A DNA stretch of 64,000 nucleotides, taken from positions 3,187,067-3,251,066 of the forward strand of contig CP060294.1 in NCBI GenBank assembly GCA_014302835.1, given 5' to 3'. Source of the stretch: Pedobacter sp. PAMC26386. GTDB taxonomy: Bacteria; Bacteroidota; Bacteroidia; Sphingobacteriales; Sphingobacteriaceae. Of this stretch, positions 53,678 to 62,816 are shown piece after piece (the stretch's first letter is position 1; the number at the start of each line of letters is the position of its first letter). A program made the position numbers and the translations under genes. The notes under the pieces were generated by a model that saw only the letters and a list, made by a program, of their open reading frames with translations, made no database searches and was not told where the DNA came from.

Positions 53678-53701
53678 ATTTTGTAATGATCAATACAAAA
53701 T
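53678..53701. promoter_or_regulatory. TetR operator O2 before the SDR gene
   Basis: ATTTTGTAATGATCAATACAAAAT, symmetric except for one A/A pair, 16 bp before the SDR start. Its core is nearly identical to O1 at 53044. Confidence 0.72.
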
Positions 53702-53716
53702 AAATATTAAACATAT

Positions 53717-54508
53717 ATGGACTTACAATTAAAATCAAAAACTGCTTTTATAAGCGGCTCTACGCAAGGTATCGGATTTGCTATCGCAAAGCAACTGCTT
53801 ACTGAAGGAGCCAAAGTAATCATCAATGGCAGAACACAAAAGAAAATTGATCTTGCTATACAAAGTCTAATCAAAGCTATACCAGATGCTGACGTCTCTG
53901 GAATTGTAGCTGACTTCTCTAACACAGACCAGGTAAACGAACTGTTAACTAAGCTTTCAAATATTGACATTCTTATTAATAATGTTGGAATATTTGAGCT
54001 CAAACGGTTTGTTGAGATTGGAGATGAAGATTGGATTAAGATCTTTGAAATAAACGTATTAAGTGGTATTCGTTTGTCAAGACTATTGCTACCGAAAATG
54101 TTAGAGAAAAAATGGGGCAGAATTATTTTTATCAGCAGCGAATCGGCTATAAATATCCCCGAAAACATGATTCATTACGGAATGACTAAAACCGCCATGC
54201 TCTCTATTTCTAACGGTTTAGCAAAACTCACTAAAAATACAGAAGTAACTGTAAATACAATATTAGGTGGTCCTACCTATTCTGATGGAGTAGCCGAAAC
54301 GATAACACAAATTGCACTGGCACAGAACCAGGATGTAGAACAAGTAAAAACCTATGTCATGAACAATTTCAATCCATCATCTTTACTTCAAAGGTTTATT
54401 GATCCTTCAGAAATAGCAAACCTTGCTGTCTACCTTTCCAGCCCTTTATCTATTGCAACAAATGGCGCTGCACTTCGTGCGGACGGAGGTGTTTTAAATA
54501 CCATTTAA
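53717..54508 (+). CDS. SDR-family oxidoreductase
   Basis: Short-chain dehydrogenase of 263 residues: SGSTQGIGFAIA cofactor motif (~13-24), LINNVGIF, catalytic Ser in FISSESA and YGMTK as YxxxK; the C-terminus ALRADGGVLNTI is that of 3-oxoacyl-ACP-reductase-like SDRs. Target of the adjacent TetR by operator placement. Natural substrate unknown; such TetR-SDR pairs often detoxify carbonyl compounds. Ends just before a bidirectional terminator. Confidence 0.92.
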   Translation: MDLQLKSKTAFISGSTQGIGFAIAKQLLTEGAKVIINGRTQKKIDLAIQSLIKAIPDADVSGIVADFSNTDQVNELLTKLSNIDILINNVGIFELKRFVEIGDEDWIKIFEINVLSGIRLSRLLLPKMLEKKWGRIIFISSESAINIPENMIHYGMTKTAMLSISNGLAKLTKNTEVTVNTILGGPTYSDGVAETITQIALAQNQDVEQVKTYVMNNFNPSSLLQRFIDPSEIANLAVYLSSPLSIATNGAALRADGGVLNTI

Positions 54509-54513
54509 ATAGT

Positions 54514-54557
54514 ATAAGCAAAAACAGTAAACCTTCAGGTTTACTGTTTTTGCTTAT
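54514..54557. terminator. Bidirectional terminator overlapping the end of the DUF2723 gene
   Basis: 20-bp stem (54514-54533 with 54538-54557), loop TTCA. The last codons and stop of the DUF2723 gene (ends 54541) lie inside the stem. Confidence 0.85.
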
Positions 54558-57500
54558 TTAAGACCACCCCAAATTTGTTCATATAATCATCGAATTGAGC
54601 TTTTACTTTATTAGAAAGTGCAGTTTGTCTATTTTCTTTCGTAAGGTTAGCTATCCCATTTAACACTTGAAGACCGATCTGTATATTGCGCAGGTCTAAA
54701 TTGGTATCATTTTTACTTAGTAAATGGTAATTGTAATCCAACTGGTCAACAACGTAGTTATCAATAGTGGTTACCAGTCTATTACCAAGGAGGTTATCAT
54801 GCAATTGAAAGGCCAGTTGCACCATGAACAACCTAAGACTGGCAAAATCAATGTAGGGTATGATATCGGGCATTTCCTGATCATATTTATGAAGTACCTT
54901 TAAAGCGAGATCACTATGTCCCTCTCGTATAAGATTTCGCGCCAGGTCAACAAAAGTTGAGGTCATGACCGGATAAAACATAAACCTGGACTCATGATCC
55001 AGATATCTGGCGTTTTTAAAATTACCAAATTTAAATTTGTTCATGATGTTGCTATACATCACCATCGTATTTGTTTTGCTTAGCTGATCGTGAATGGTCG
55101 TATCCTTTTCAAAAGGGATCAGATGATAGATAAAACCTTCTTTATATAAGTATTGCTGCAAACCAATAAGATTGTCGTTACCAACAGTAGTAGCAAAACA
55201 GATAGGTCTTTTCCAGTTATTATGTGCCAGTATATCAAGCATGGCCAAGTTATCTTTGGTAATATAGTTTGGTGTAAATTTCCATTCCATACTTTTGGTA
55301 AGCCTGCCTTTCTGGTCTGCAGGAACCACTCCATTTTTCACTACTTCATCTGGATTTACAGTGATCTTAAAGTTTTTGGTTGGCAGGTAGTTCCCATATT
55401 CACCATTTTGATATTGCGCCATGAATTGTTTATCATCAGACGAAATGAAATCAAATATGTCCTTCACCTCCACCGATCCGGCAATTTGATGATCATCATA
55501 AGAAATAACATCCCTCACTCCTTCCTTGTACTTATCATAAGGCATAGTAATGGGTAATGGTGCCGATGCATTCATTTTCTTCTGCATCTGACGAATGTAC
55601 CAATCACCAGAGAAAAGGCTCAGGTTAACGATACGCACATCTGTTCTGATGCCTTCTACTTCCTGATCGTACCACAGGGAGTAAGTATCATTATCTCCAT
55701 AGGTGAATAAAATAGCATTTAGCGGACACGATATGAGGTAATTATAAGCCATATCGTGTGCTGTCAATTTGGTGGAACGATCATGATTTCTCCATTCTTT
55801 AGCGCCCATCAATACTGGACCAAGCAAAAGACAGATAACAGTTGAACCAATCACCGCCGTTTTAGCATGAATATACCTACGGACAAACTCTGCAATAGCA
55901 ATCACACTTAGGCCTATCCAGATAGCGAAAGCATAAAACGAACCAACGTAGGAATAATCACGCTCCCGTGGCTGTATGGAAGGTTGATTAACATATAATA
56001 CAATGGCTAGGCCTGTAAAAAAGAAAAGCAACAAAACAACCAGCGCATCCTTCCTTTTACGTTTGATATGATAAATCAAACCTATTAAACCTAAAATTAA
56101 TGGCAGGGCATACAGTGGTGTATAGGTTGTACTGTGAACTACTGATTTCGGCAGATGTTTACTTCCATCAAAAATTCCACTCGTCCAGTTTCCATCAATA
56201 TCATTGCTCTTTGCTTGTCCATCAACATCATTATAACGACCTACGAAATTCCACAAAAAATAACGCCAGTACATTTGGTACATTTGCTAGCTTAGCATCC
56301 ATTTCATATTGTCAACAAAATTTGGGGCTCTGCCATCAGGAATTTGCAACCAGTCTTTATAAAACTCAACATCCTGGGGGTTGGTGCCATACATACGGGG
56401 TAAAAAGGTGGTATGGTCATAAACAGATTCAACGTTATGCCCAGCGTCTTCGTACGTTTTTTCTCCTTTACGATAGATCGTGTTACTTTCTTTCTGATCC
56501 GTAATTTTCGCATCATAATAAGGCCCGCTTAGTAGCGGATTTTCTCCATATTGGATACGATTCAAATAACCATAAAGCGTAAATGCATTGTCAGGACGAG
56601 AGTTATTCAGATGAGGATCAGCTGCTGCTCTAATGGGGATATAAGCAAAGGATGAATAACCAAAATAAATAAAAGCAATACACAGAAGAGTCAGGTTAAG
56701 GATTGGTTTTTGATTACGAATGCTATAGCTGATACCCCATACCAGTGCTGCAACGATTAACAAGATAAAGAAAATCGCACCGGTGCCAAAACTTAGTCCA
56801 AGTGAGTTTACAAAAAACAGATCAAAATATGCAGCAAATTTCACAGTATATCCTCTAATGCCATATTGCACAATACCTAAGATAGCAACCCCCGTTAAGA
56901 AGGCCCAAATACCATTTTTCACAGTGACATTTTTACTTCTGCGGAAGAAGTAAACCATTGCTATCGCTGGAATGGTCAATAAGTTAAGCAAATGGATACC
57001 TATTGATAGCCCCATGATATAGGCAATAAAAATAAGCCATTTATCCGACCTGGGTTCATCGGCATGAGCCTCCCACTTTAAAATCGCCCAGAATACAATG
57101 GCTGTACACATAGAAGATAAAGCGAATACGATGGTTTCAACAGCAGAAAACCAAAATGTATCTGTAAAAACAAAAGCCAAGGCGCCAACTAAACCGGCGC
57201 CCATGATCAGAATAAGGTTCGACTGTGTAACAACCTCACTATGTTTATGGAGAAGCAGCTTTTTAGCCAGGGCAGTTATAGTCCAAAACAGGAACATAAT
57301 GGCTGTCGCGCTTGCTATTGCCGATCCTATATTCATAAAGTAAGCGACTTTAGTTTGGTCACCAAAAGACAGCAGCGAGAACATTTTGCCAAGCATAGCA
57401 AATACGGGATACCCCGGTTGATGGGCTATCTGTAAACGGTAAGCACACGAAATGAACTCACCGCAATCCCAAAAACTTACTGATGGCTCTAAGGTTAAAA

Positions 57501-57567
57501 TGTAGGTAACTGAGGCTATAAAAAAGCAAAGCCAGCCTAATAGATTATTGATTTTTCTATACTGCAT
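54541..57567 (-). pseudogene. DUF2723 membrane protein gene interrupted by an in-frame TAG
   Basis: Two adjacent open frames, 56287-57567 (426 aa) and 54541-56283 (580 aa), are in the same phase and separated by a single TAG at 56287. Joined, they give a ~1007-residue DUF2723 protein, the normal length, with no other disruption. The N-terminal half has the family opening (LLGWLCFFIASVTYILTLEPS, SFWDCGEFISCAYRLQ, HQPGYPVFAMLGKMFSLL) and multiple membrane helices, resembling GT-C protein O-mannosyltransferases; the C-terminal half starts MYWRYFLWNFVGRYNDVDG and is soluble/periplasmic. The junction KWMLS-TAG-QMYQ suggests Tyr (TAC/TAT) changed to TAG. DUF2723 proteins are thought to act in protein O-glycosylation. 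Confidence 0.85.
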
Positions 57568-57722
57568 TTATCAATTGTGCTTTATAATCAAGTAAATATC
57601 AATCTTTTTATAATCTGCTAAAAAAGAACAGGTTCAAACAACCCTGATTTAACATTAATTAACATAAGTTACCAAATAAAAAATATTTTAGTACTGTTTG
57701 GACAGAATCTACGTTACATGAC

Positions 57723-59456
57723 TTACCGATTAAGGAGCGGTTTTACTTTGATAAGCATCTCATCTGCGGTGGTATTTGCCAGTGATTTTATTTCGAAAAT
57801 TTCTAATGCCTTATTGAGTTCGCTTAATTCCTTATTCTGTTTGTTTTTCAGATAAGATGACCTTAACTGCTCTATTTTTTCATAATCCTGAGCACCCTCA
57901 ATTAGTTTTTCAAACCTGATAGAACTTAGCGGACCAGGGTATACCTGATAAGTGTCGCCAGCTGGCCAGGCAGTGAAACGACTATCAACCAATGGATTTT
58001 TCGTCCAGCTATTGAAAGCCCATCTTAGATAACCATCTAACTTTTTATTTGCCGTATACCAACCCATCCAAACACCTTCTGCTGGCGAGGAGAAAGTAAA
58101 GTTATTAGGATAAGATTCGGTACAGCAAGTATACCATGTGCTAATCTTGTGTTGTTGTTTTCGTTTCCGCAATATTGCCGCTGGAAAATCCCATTTTGAG
58201 GCAATACAATAGTTCTCCACATCTTTTTCTATTTCGGAATGATACTCTCCTGCCAATGCTATTTTCCAATCTTTGTCAGTCTCTTTCAATAATTTTATTA
58301 CTGCCTTCATTGCATCCATTGGTCTTTCATCCATTGCAATATAAGTTTTGTTAAACCAGCCTTTCTGTTTCAGGTGCTTTGTAAAATCGACTAGCATGGT
58401 TTTCCAAAAATGATTATAGGATAGTGTACCAATACCATCAGTAAAAACTGCTTCTTTTTGTGAACTTTCGTCATAATAGGTAAAAGCAATCTTCCAGGGC
58501 ACCATACTGTAACAATTGATACGGTCTCTAATACCACAGTCCATAACAAAAGCGATATATTTATCAAATAAACTGTAATCGTATTTCCAGCCACCATCTG
58601 TTTTCTTAGTCCATTTAATCAAACTCGGATAATCATCAAATGTTTGATGTCCCCAGGGTTCATTAACTATACTTGCCGTAATCGTTTTTTGGCCGGCATC
58701 GGCCAACATCTGATAGTACTTTTTCATTATTGAAAAATGTTCCGCGCTCCACAATGGTAATTTATGGATACGGGCTATAGATGCCGGATGCTGCCATAAA
58801 TCTAAATCATATTGCCATTTTCCGGGGGCTGGAAGTGTTTTATTTAATACCCGTATGGTCACTGACAAGGTATAATCTTTATCTCCATTAATTTTAACTA
58901 TACCCTCATAATTACCGGGAATAGTGCCTGCTGGTACTTTTATACTTAGCCATATAGGCTGCGTGTTATTTTTTTGTAGCGCTATGGAACTGCTTTTTGT
59001 ATCAATCAGATCTGCCACGTACGAAGAATCAAAGTCTGTTGCCTTACGATAACCACAGCCATTTTTAAATTCGTCGGTAATGACATATTTGATAAAACCA
59101 GTCGTAATGTTTTCTTTTTTCAGGAGATGACCTTGCTTATCTTTTAGATCGGAGAGGTGTAAAGTCACTTGGTTCAACCCCTTTTTAGCCCATATCACTA
59201 CCTGTGTATTTATCTTTTCACCTTTCCAGACACTTGCTTCCCATTTTGTTTGTAATTCCACTTTTGGTGGTAATTCTCTTGCAAAATGCTTATTGTCCGA
59301 GGCAAAACTTACATTTAATCCATCAGGCACTTTAAGCCACTCATCATCGATAATCTGCGTATTTAACACTGTTCTTTTTTGCAAGGCTAAACTAATATCC
59401 TGCGCTTTAACATTTAAACATAAACAGGAAAGACAAATAAAAAAAAGATGTTTCAT
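57723..59456 (-). CDS. GH123-like (DUF4091) secreted glycosidase
   Basis: Exported protein of 577 residues: signal peptide to LNVKAQ, an N-terminal beta domain (~20-200) and a DUF4091-type TIM barrel (LDLWQHPASIAR, ITASIVNEPWGHQTFDDYPSLIKW). The barrel has Asp376-Glu377 in IAMDERPMD, matching the Asp-Glu pair used for substrate-assisted catalysis in GH123 beta-N-acetylgalactosaminidases. FNSWTKNPLVDSRF and PGPLSSIRFEKLIEGAQDYE close the domain. Its single CAAACGTTTG site 60 bp upstream links it to the hexosamine locus at 13.6-25.8 kb. Activity on GalNAc is inferred from family. Confidence 0.85.
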   Translation of the reverse strand: MKHLFFICLSCLCLNVKAQDISLALQKRTVLNTQIIDDEWLKVPDGLNVSFASDNKHFARELPPKVELQTKWEASVWKGEKINTQVVIWAKKGLNQVTLHLSDLKDKQGHLLKKENITTGFIKYVITDEFKNGCGYRKATDFDSSYVADLIDTKSSSIALQKNNTQPIWLSIKVPAGTIPGNYEGIVKINGDKDYTLSVTIRVLNKTLPAPGKWQYDLDLWQHPASIARIHKLPLWSAEHFSIMKKYYQMLADAGQKTITASIVNEPWGHQTFDDYPSLIKWTKKTDGGWKYDYSLFDKYIAFVMDCGIRDRINCYSMVPWKIAFTYYDESSQKEAVFTDGIGTLSYNHFWKTMLVDFTKHLKQKGWFNKTYIAMDERPMDAMKAVIKLLKETDKDWKIALAGEYHSEIEKDVENYCIASKWDFPAAILRKRKQQHKISTWYTCCTESYPNNFTFSSPAEGVWMGWYTANKKLDGYLRWAFNSWTKNPLVDSRFTAWPAGDTYQVYPGPLSSIRFEKLIEGAQDYEKIEQLRSSYLKNKQNKELSELNKALEIFEIKSLANTTADEMLIKVKPLLNR

Positions 59457-59516
59457 AACTCTAAGTTAACTGTTTCGGAAGCAAGGTTAACCGCCATTTG
59501 TACAGCATATTCTACG

Positions 59517-59526
59517 CAAACGTTTG
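59517..59526. promoter_or_regulatory. CAAACGTTTG operator before the GH123-like gene
   Basis: Perfect 10-bp palindrome identical to the core of the tandem sites at 23993-24027 and 25907-25940. Here it is single; no second copy is found 21 bp to either side. Confidence 0.6.
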
Positions 59527-59636
59527 ATATAATGTAACGATATTGATAAGACAAAAAAACAGACAATTCTTTTAGAGGAAGAATCACAAAGATTGGATTA
59601 ATTGTATCCATCTTACTAAACTTGATTTAGAGAGTC

Positions 59637-59880
59637 ATACCTCCTGACACCTCGATACACTGAGTAGTGATCCAGCTAGCATCTTCCGGTTTTTCTACAC
59701 GTCCTAACGCCATCATGGCAATTACGTTAGTCCCGAATTGCAGATTATCCTAAACAATACCACCTCCAATATCCGTTGCAATTGGCTCCGGTACTACTAC
59801 ATTCACTCTGATACTTCTCGGTGCCAATTCTTTCGCTTGATAAAGCACTAAGGTTTCCATAGCAAATTTAAATCTTACTC
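59637..59880 (-). pseudogene. SDR oxidoreductase remnant (C-terminal part)
   Basis: Minus strand reads AMETLVLYQAKELAPRSIRV, NVVVPEPIATDIGGGIV, then an in-frame TAG, DNLQFGTNVIAMMALGRVEK, a deletion, and QCIEVSGGMTL before TAA. This is the C-terminal third of a short-chain dehydrogenase; the cofactor domain is absent and the usual APG is EPI. Non-functional fragment beside an AraC gene, which was perhaps its regulator. Confidence 0.75.
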
Positions 59881-59915
59881 AATTTCTCCCTATCTTTACA
59901 CAAGAAAAAATATCC

Positions 59916-60776
59916 ATGAAGTTAACCATCTCAGATCAGAAAACCGGAGGAGATTTATTACTCATCAACGGTGAAAAAGATTTTGATCGCTTTTTTTATA
60001 CCCGCGACCGTGCAAAAAAGTATTTCACGATTGCCTGGAATACAGGTATCAAACAAACAGTTAACATAGATGGAGCAGATCATGATTTCAATACAGGTAC
60101 ACTCCTGCCTCTTATGTTCGACCAGTCTTTCACCTTTGAAAGGCCCACCGATATTGTTGCCTGGCAATTCAACAGAGAATTTTATTGTGTGATTGATCAT
60201 GACGCCGAAGTCAGCTGTGCGGGTTTTCTTTTTGGGATGGGGGACATTCTATTTATCCGTCTTGATGATCCGGATCAATACAGGCTAAAGCTATTATTGG
60301 ATATTTTCACCCAGGAACTGAACACACAAGATCATATTCAAAATGATATGCTGATTATGCTGCTGAAGCGGTTGATCATCATAGTAACCAAACTTGCCCG
60401 CGCCAAATATATCCCAGCAGAAAAGCATCGGGACCAAAAACTGGACATATTCAGGAAATTCAACTTATTGGTAGAAGTCAATTTCAGAAACGAACATTCT
60501 GTTAACTACTATGCCGGGTTATTAAATAAATCCCCAAAAACGCTATCTAATATCTTCTCACTCTATAATGACAAAACACCACAGCAGGTCATACAAGCCC
60601 GGATTGTCCTGGAAGCCAAACGCCTGCTTTATTACACCACCAGATCAGTTAAACAAATCACCTATGAGCTGGGTTTTGAAGATCCAGCTTACTTCTGCAA
60701 TTTTTTCAAGCGACATACCAAACAGTCCCCCGCAGTATTCAGGAGTGATAAAGCGCTGCCCGAATTAATAAAGTAA
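59916..60776 (+). CDS. AraC-family transcriptional regulator
   Basis: 286-residue regulator. N-terminal ~150 residues look like a cupin-type sensor (ADHDFNTGTLLPLMFDQSFTF, IVAWQFNREFYCV). The C-terminal AraC helix-turn-helix pair is at ~185-280 (NYYAGLLNKSPKTLSNIFSL and VKQITYELGFEDPAYFCNFFKRHT). Divergent from the SDR remnant and 125 bp upstream of the secreted hydrolase gene, either of which may be its target. Confidence 0.92.
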   Translation: MKLTISDQKTGGDLLLINGEKDFDRFFYTRDRAKKYFTIAWNTGIKQTVNIDGADHDFNTGTLLPLMFDQSFTFERPTDIVAWQFNREFYCVIDHDAEVSCAGFLFGMGDILFIRLDDPDQYRLKLLLDIFTQELNTQDHIQNDMLIMLLKRLIIIVTKLARAKYIPAEKHRDQKLDIFRKFNLLVEVNFRNEHSVNYYAGLLNKSPKTLSNIFSLYNDKTPQQVIQARIVLEAKRLLYYTTRSVKQITYELGFEDPAYFCNFFKRHTKQSPAVFRSDKALPELIK

Positions 60777-60952
60777 TCATTTCCCTGTAACACCTGGTTA
60801 CAATTCCTGTGCTGCCTTTTTCATTTTTCTATAATATATAGTGTTCCACGGGAAGAAATTACAACTCTTCGGGAACTGGCAATATTTCCCACCTGGCACT
60901 TTTGGGGCACCTTTGTTTTGTTAAATCATTCATCACATTAAAAAAAGACAAA

Positions 60953-61747
60953 ATGAAAATTTCAACATTAAAAAACAGAATTAAAAGTAGCCTGGTTAGT
61001 TTAACATTAACCCTTGCAGTAGTTTTAGGTCTCACTAATTTATCTCAAGCCCAATCCGTTAAAAATGTAGTATTGGTCCATGGTGCATTTGCTGACGGTT
61101 CGGGTTTTAAATCTTTGTACACTGAACTTGCAGCTAAAGGCTATCATGTAACCATTGTTCAAAATCCACTAACCTCTTTAGAAGACGACGTCAACGCTGT
61201 AAAAGTTGCCCTTGACAAACAGGATGGCCCTGCCGTGTTAGCAGGTCATTCTTGGGGAGGCACAGTAATCACCGAAGCTGGTAACCATCCAAAAGTAGCC
61301 GCGCTTGTTTACATTGCTGCATTTCAGCCGGACAAAGGTGAATCTACTGTACAATGGTTACAAACGGCCCCTCCAGCTCCCGAAAATGGTGTTTTAGCAC
61401 CGGATGACAAAGGCATTGTTTATTACGATAAAGCTAAATATCATGCTGGTTTTTGTGCCGATATCAGTAAAGCAGAAGCTGATTTCATGTATGCTTCACA
61501 AGGGGCGTTTTATGCAAAAGGATTTATTACTCCTATCACTAATCCTGCATGGAGAAACAAACCTACATATGGTCTGATTGCTACTGAAGATAAAAGCATC
61601 AATCCTGATATTCAACGTGCTATGTATAAACGTTCGAATACCAAAGTGACCGAAGTAAAAGGCAGCCATGTAATCTTCATGTCACAACCCAAAATTGTTG
61701 CCAGCGTAATTATCAAAGCGGCAGAAAATGCTTCCGCTAAAAATTAA
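60953..61747 (+). CDS. Secreted alpha/beta hydrolase
   Basis: Exported hydrolase of about 264 residues. The frame opens at 60902, but ATG at 60953 (MKISTLKN) is chosen because a signal peptide starts there and ends at LSQAQS. The body has LVHGAFADGSGF (oxyanion loop), nucleophile elbow AGHSWGG with Ser, and the His of KGSHVIFMSQP, a complete catalytic triad order. It resembles the small esterase/salicylate esterase-like group often found near AraC genes. Substrate unknown. Confidence 0.88.
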   Translation: MKISTLKNRIKSSLVSLTLTLAVVLGLTNLSQAQSVKNVVLVHGAFADGSGFKSLYTELAAKGYHVTIVQNPLTSLEDDVNAVKVALDKQDGPAVLAGHSWGGTVITEAGNHPKVAALVYIAAFQPDKGESTVQWLQTAPPAPENGVLAPDDKGIVYYDKAKYHAGFCADISKAEADFMYASQGAFYAKGFITPITNPAWRNKPTYGLIATEDKSINPDIQRAMYKRSNTKVTEVKGSHVIFMSQPKIVASVIIKAAENASAKN

Positions 61748-61814
61748 TCTTCTGCATAATTTTCTGAATTAAAAACTCGTTTGCCTATTCCATAAGCACT
61801 TAATTTAAAAACCA

Positions 61815-61849
61815 AAAAATCCGTTTCTTAAAAGAAGAAACGGATTTTT
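61815..61849. terminator. Bidirectional terminator
   Basis: 15-bp stem AAAAATCCGTTTCTT / AAGAAACGGATTTTT with 5-nt loop, T-runs both ways, between convergent genes. Stem core identical to the one at 49664-49696. Confidence 0.88.
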
Positions 61850-61896
61850 AAGCTATGGCTCCAACTGAGTACATCTCCAACTATTTTCCTCTCCCA

Positions 61897-62184
61897 TTAG
61901 AGAGAACGAAAAGGAATAATCACATCAATTTCCAGAGCCCCGGAAATCAATTGCGGGTCATTAGAAATAATATGCTCAAAATCATTGCTACAAGCCACTT
62001 TTAAAACAATACAAATGGCATCCTGATTCATACAGTATCCATAACTAATCAACTTTCCTATTTGTTGCCTGTAATATTCGGCATGTTTATTTAAAGACAG
62101 TAGGTACAGACTTGATAGATAGGAACTAGATCTAAGCGTCATCATTACCTGATGGCCGTTTCTATAATAACTAGCTGTTGTCAT
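61897..62184 (-). CDS. Small YCII/Dabb-like hypothetical protein
   Basis: 95-residue soluble protein. The pattern MMTLRSS...AEYYRQQIGKLISYG, ...AICIVLKVACSNDFEHIISNDPQLISGALEIDVIIPFR fits the ferredoxin-like fold of YCII-related or Dabb-type small enzymes, notably NDPQ followed by PFR. No catalytic residue can be assigned. Begins 8 bp after the PEBP gene in the same direction, so the two are co-transcribed. Confidence 0.6.
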   Translation of the reverse strand: MTTASYYRNGHQVMMTLRSSSYLSSLYLLSLNKHAEYYRQQIGKLISYGYCMNQDAICIVLKVACSNDFEHIISNDPQLISGALEIDVIIPFRSL

Positions 62185-62192
62185 TTTTTTGC

Positions 62193-62756
62193 TTAGTGTT
62201 TTTGTCCGTAAACCAACAGAGAAGCTTTGGCAAGGGTAGAGAAATGCATATTGAACCCTACCAACGCCGGAGTAGCATTTTTATCCAATACTAATTTGTT
62301 ACTTAGAGCATAGACCGTAATCAGATAACGATGTGCAGGACCATCTGGTGGAGCCGCACCTACATAGCCAGGAGCCCCCATATCAGTATTGCTTTGTACC
62401 GCCTCCTTAGGCGCTAAATGCTTTGCAGGATCTCCCGCATCCGACTCAAGTTCGTGTACATCGGCAGGAATATTGAAAACTACCCAATGCCAGAAACCAC
62501 TACCGGTTGGGGCATCCAGATCATACATTGTCACTGTAAAACTTTGGGTTTCTTTCGGTGCATTCTTCCAGTAAAGCTGAGGCGATCGATTTTCGCCTGA
62601 AAAACCCATTCCATTAAGATACTGCTTGTTTGTAAACTGACCTCCAAGTTCGTTACTCTTCAAGGTGAATGTTTGTGCCTGAGCACCGCTGCTTTGTGTA
62701 GCTGCTGCTGTTAATGTTGCCATAATCTTCTTAATTGATATTTGAATGTCATTCAA
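62193..62756 (-). CDS. YbhB/YbcL-family (PEBP) protein
   Basis: Phosphatidylethanolamine-binding-protein-like protein of 187 residues. Family motifs: SPQLYWKNAPKETQSFTVTMYDLDAPTGSGFWHWVVFNIP with the DPD-like ligand site and GFWHW, and GAPGYVGAAPPDGPAHRYLITVYAL. Met12 (MATLTAAA) may be the true start, with the Ala/Gln-rich tail acting as a short export or linker sequence. Role of bacterial PEBPs is not settled. The following AraC gene is in the same direction upstream and may control it. Confidence 0.9.
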   Translation of the reverse strand: MNDIQISIKKIMATLTAAATQSSGAQAQTFTLKSNELGGQFTNKQYLNGMGFSGENRSPQLYWKNAPKETQSFTVTMYDLDAPTGSGFWHWVVFNIPADVHELESDAGDPAKHLAPKEAVQSNTDMGAPGYVGAAPPDGPAHRYLITVYALSNKLVLDKNATPALVGFNMHFSTLAKASLLVYGQKH

Positions 62757-62816
62757 AGGTATCCCGAAGAATGCCGGCGGAAGATGGGGAGACGTTCAAA
62801 AAGTATCGCTAAACGT

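Noticed and set aside
55153..55557. 134-codon plus-strand open frame
   Set aside because: Opposite the DUF2723 gene, cysteine/histidine-rich and without any family motif.
56100..56504. 134-codon plus-strand open frame spanning the TAG in the DUF2723 gene
   Set aside because: Antisense shadow; its histidine-rich sequence reflects the membrane-protein codons on the other strand.
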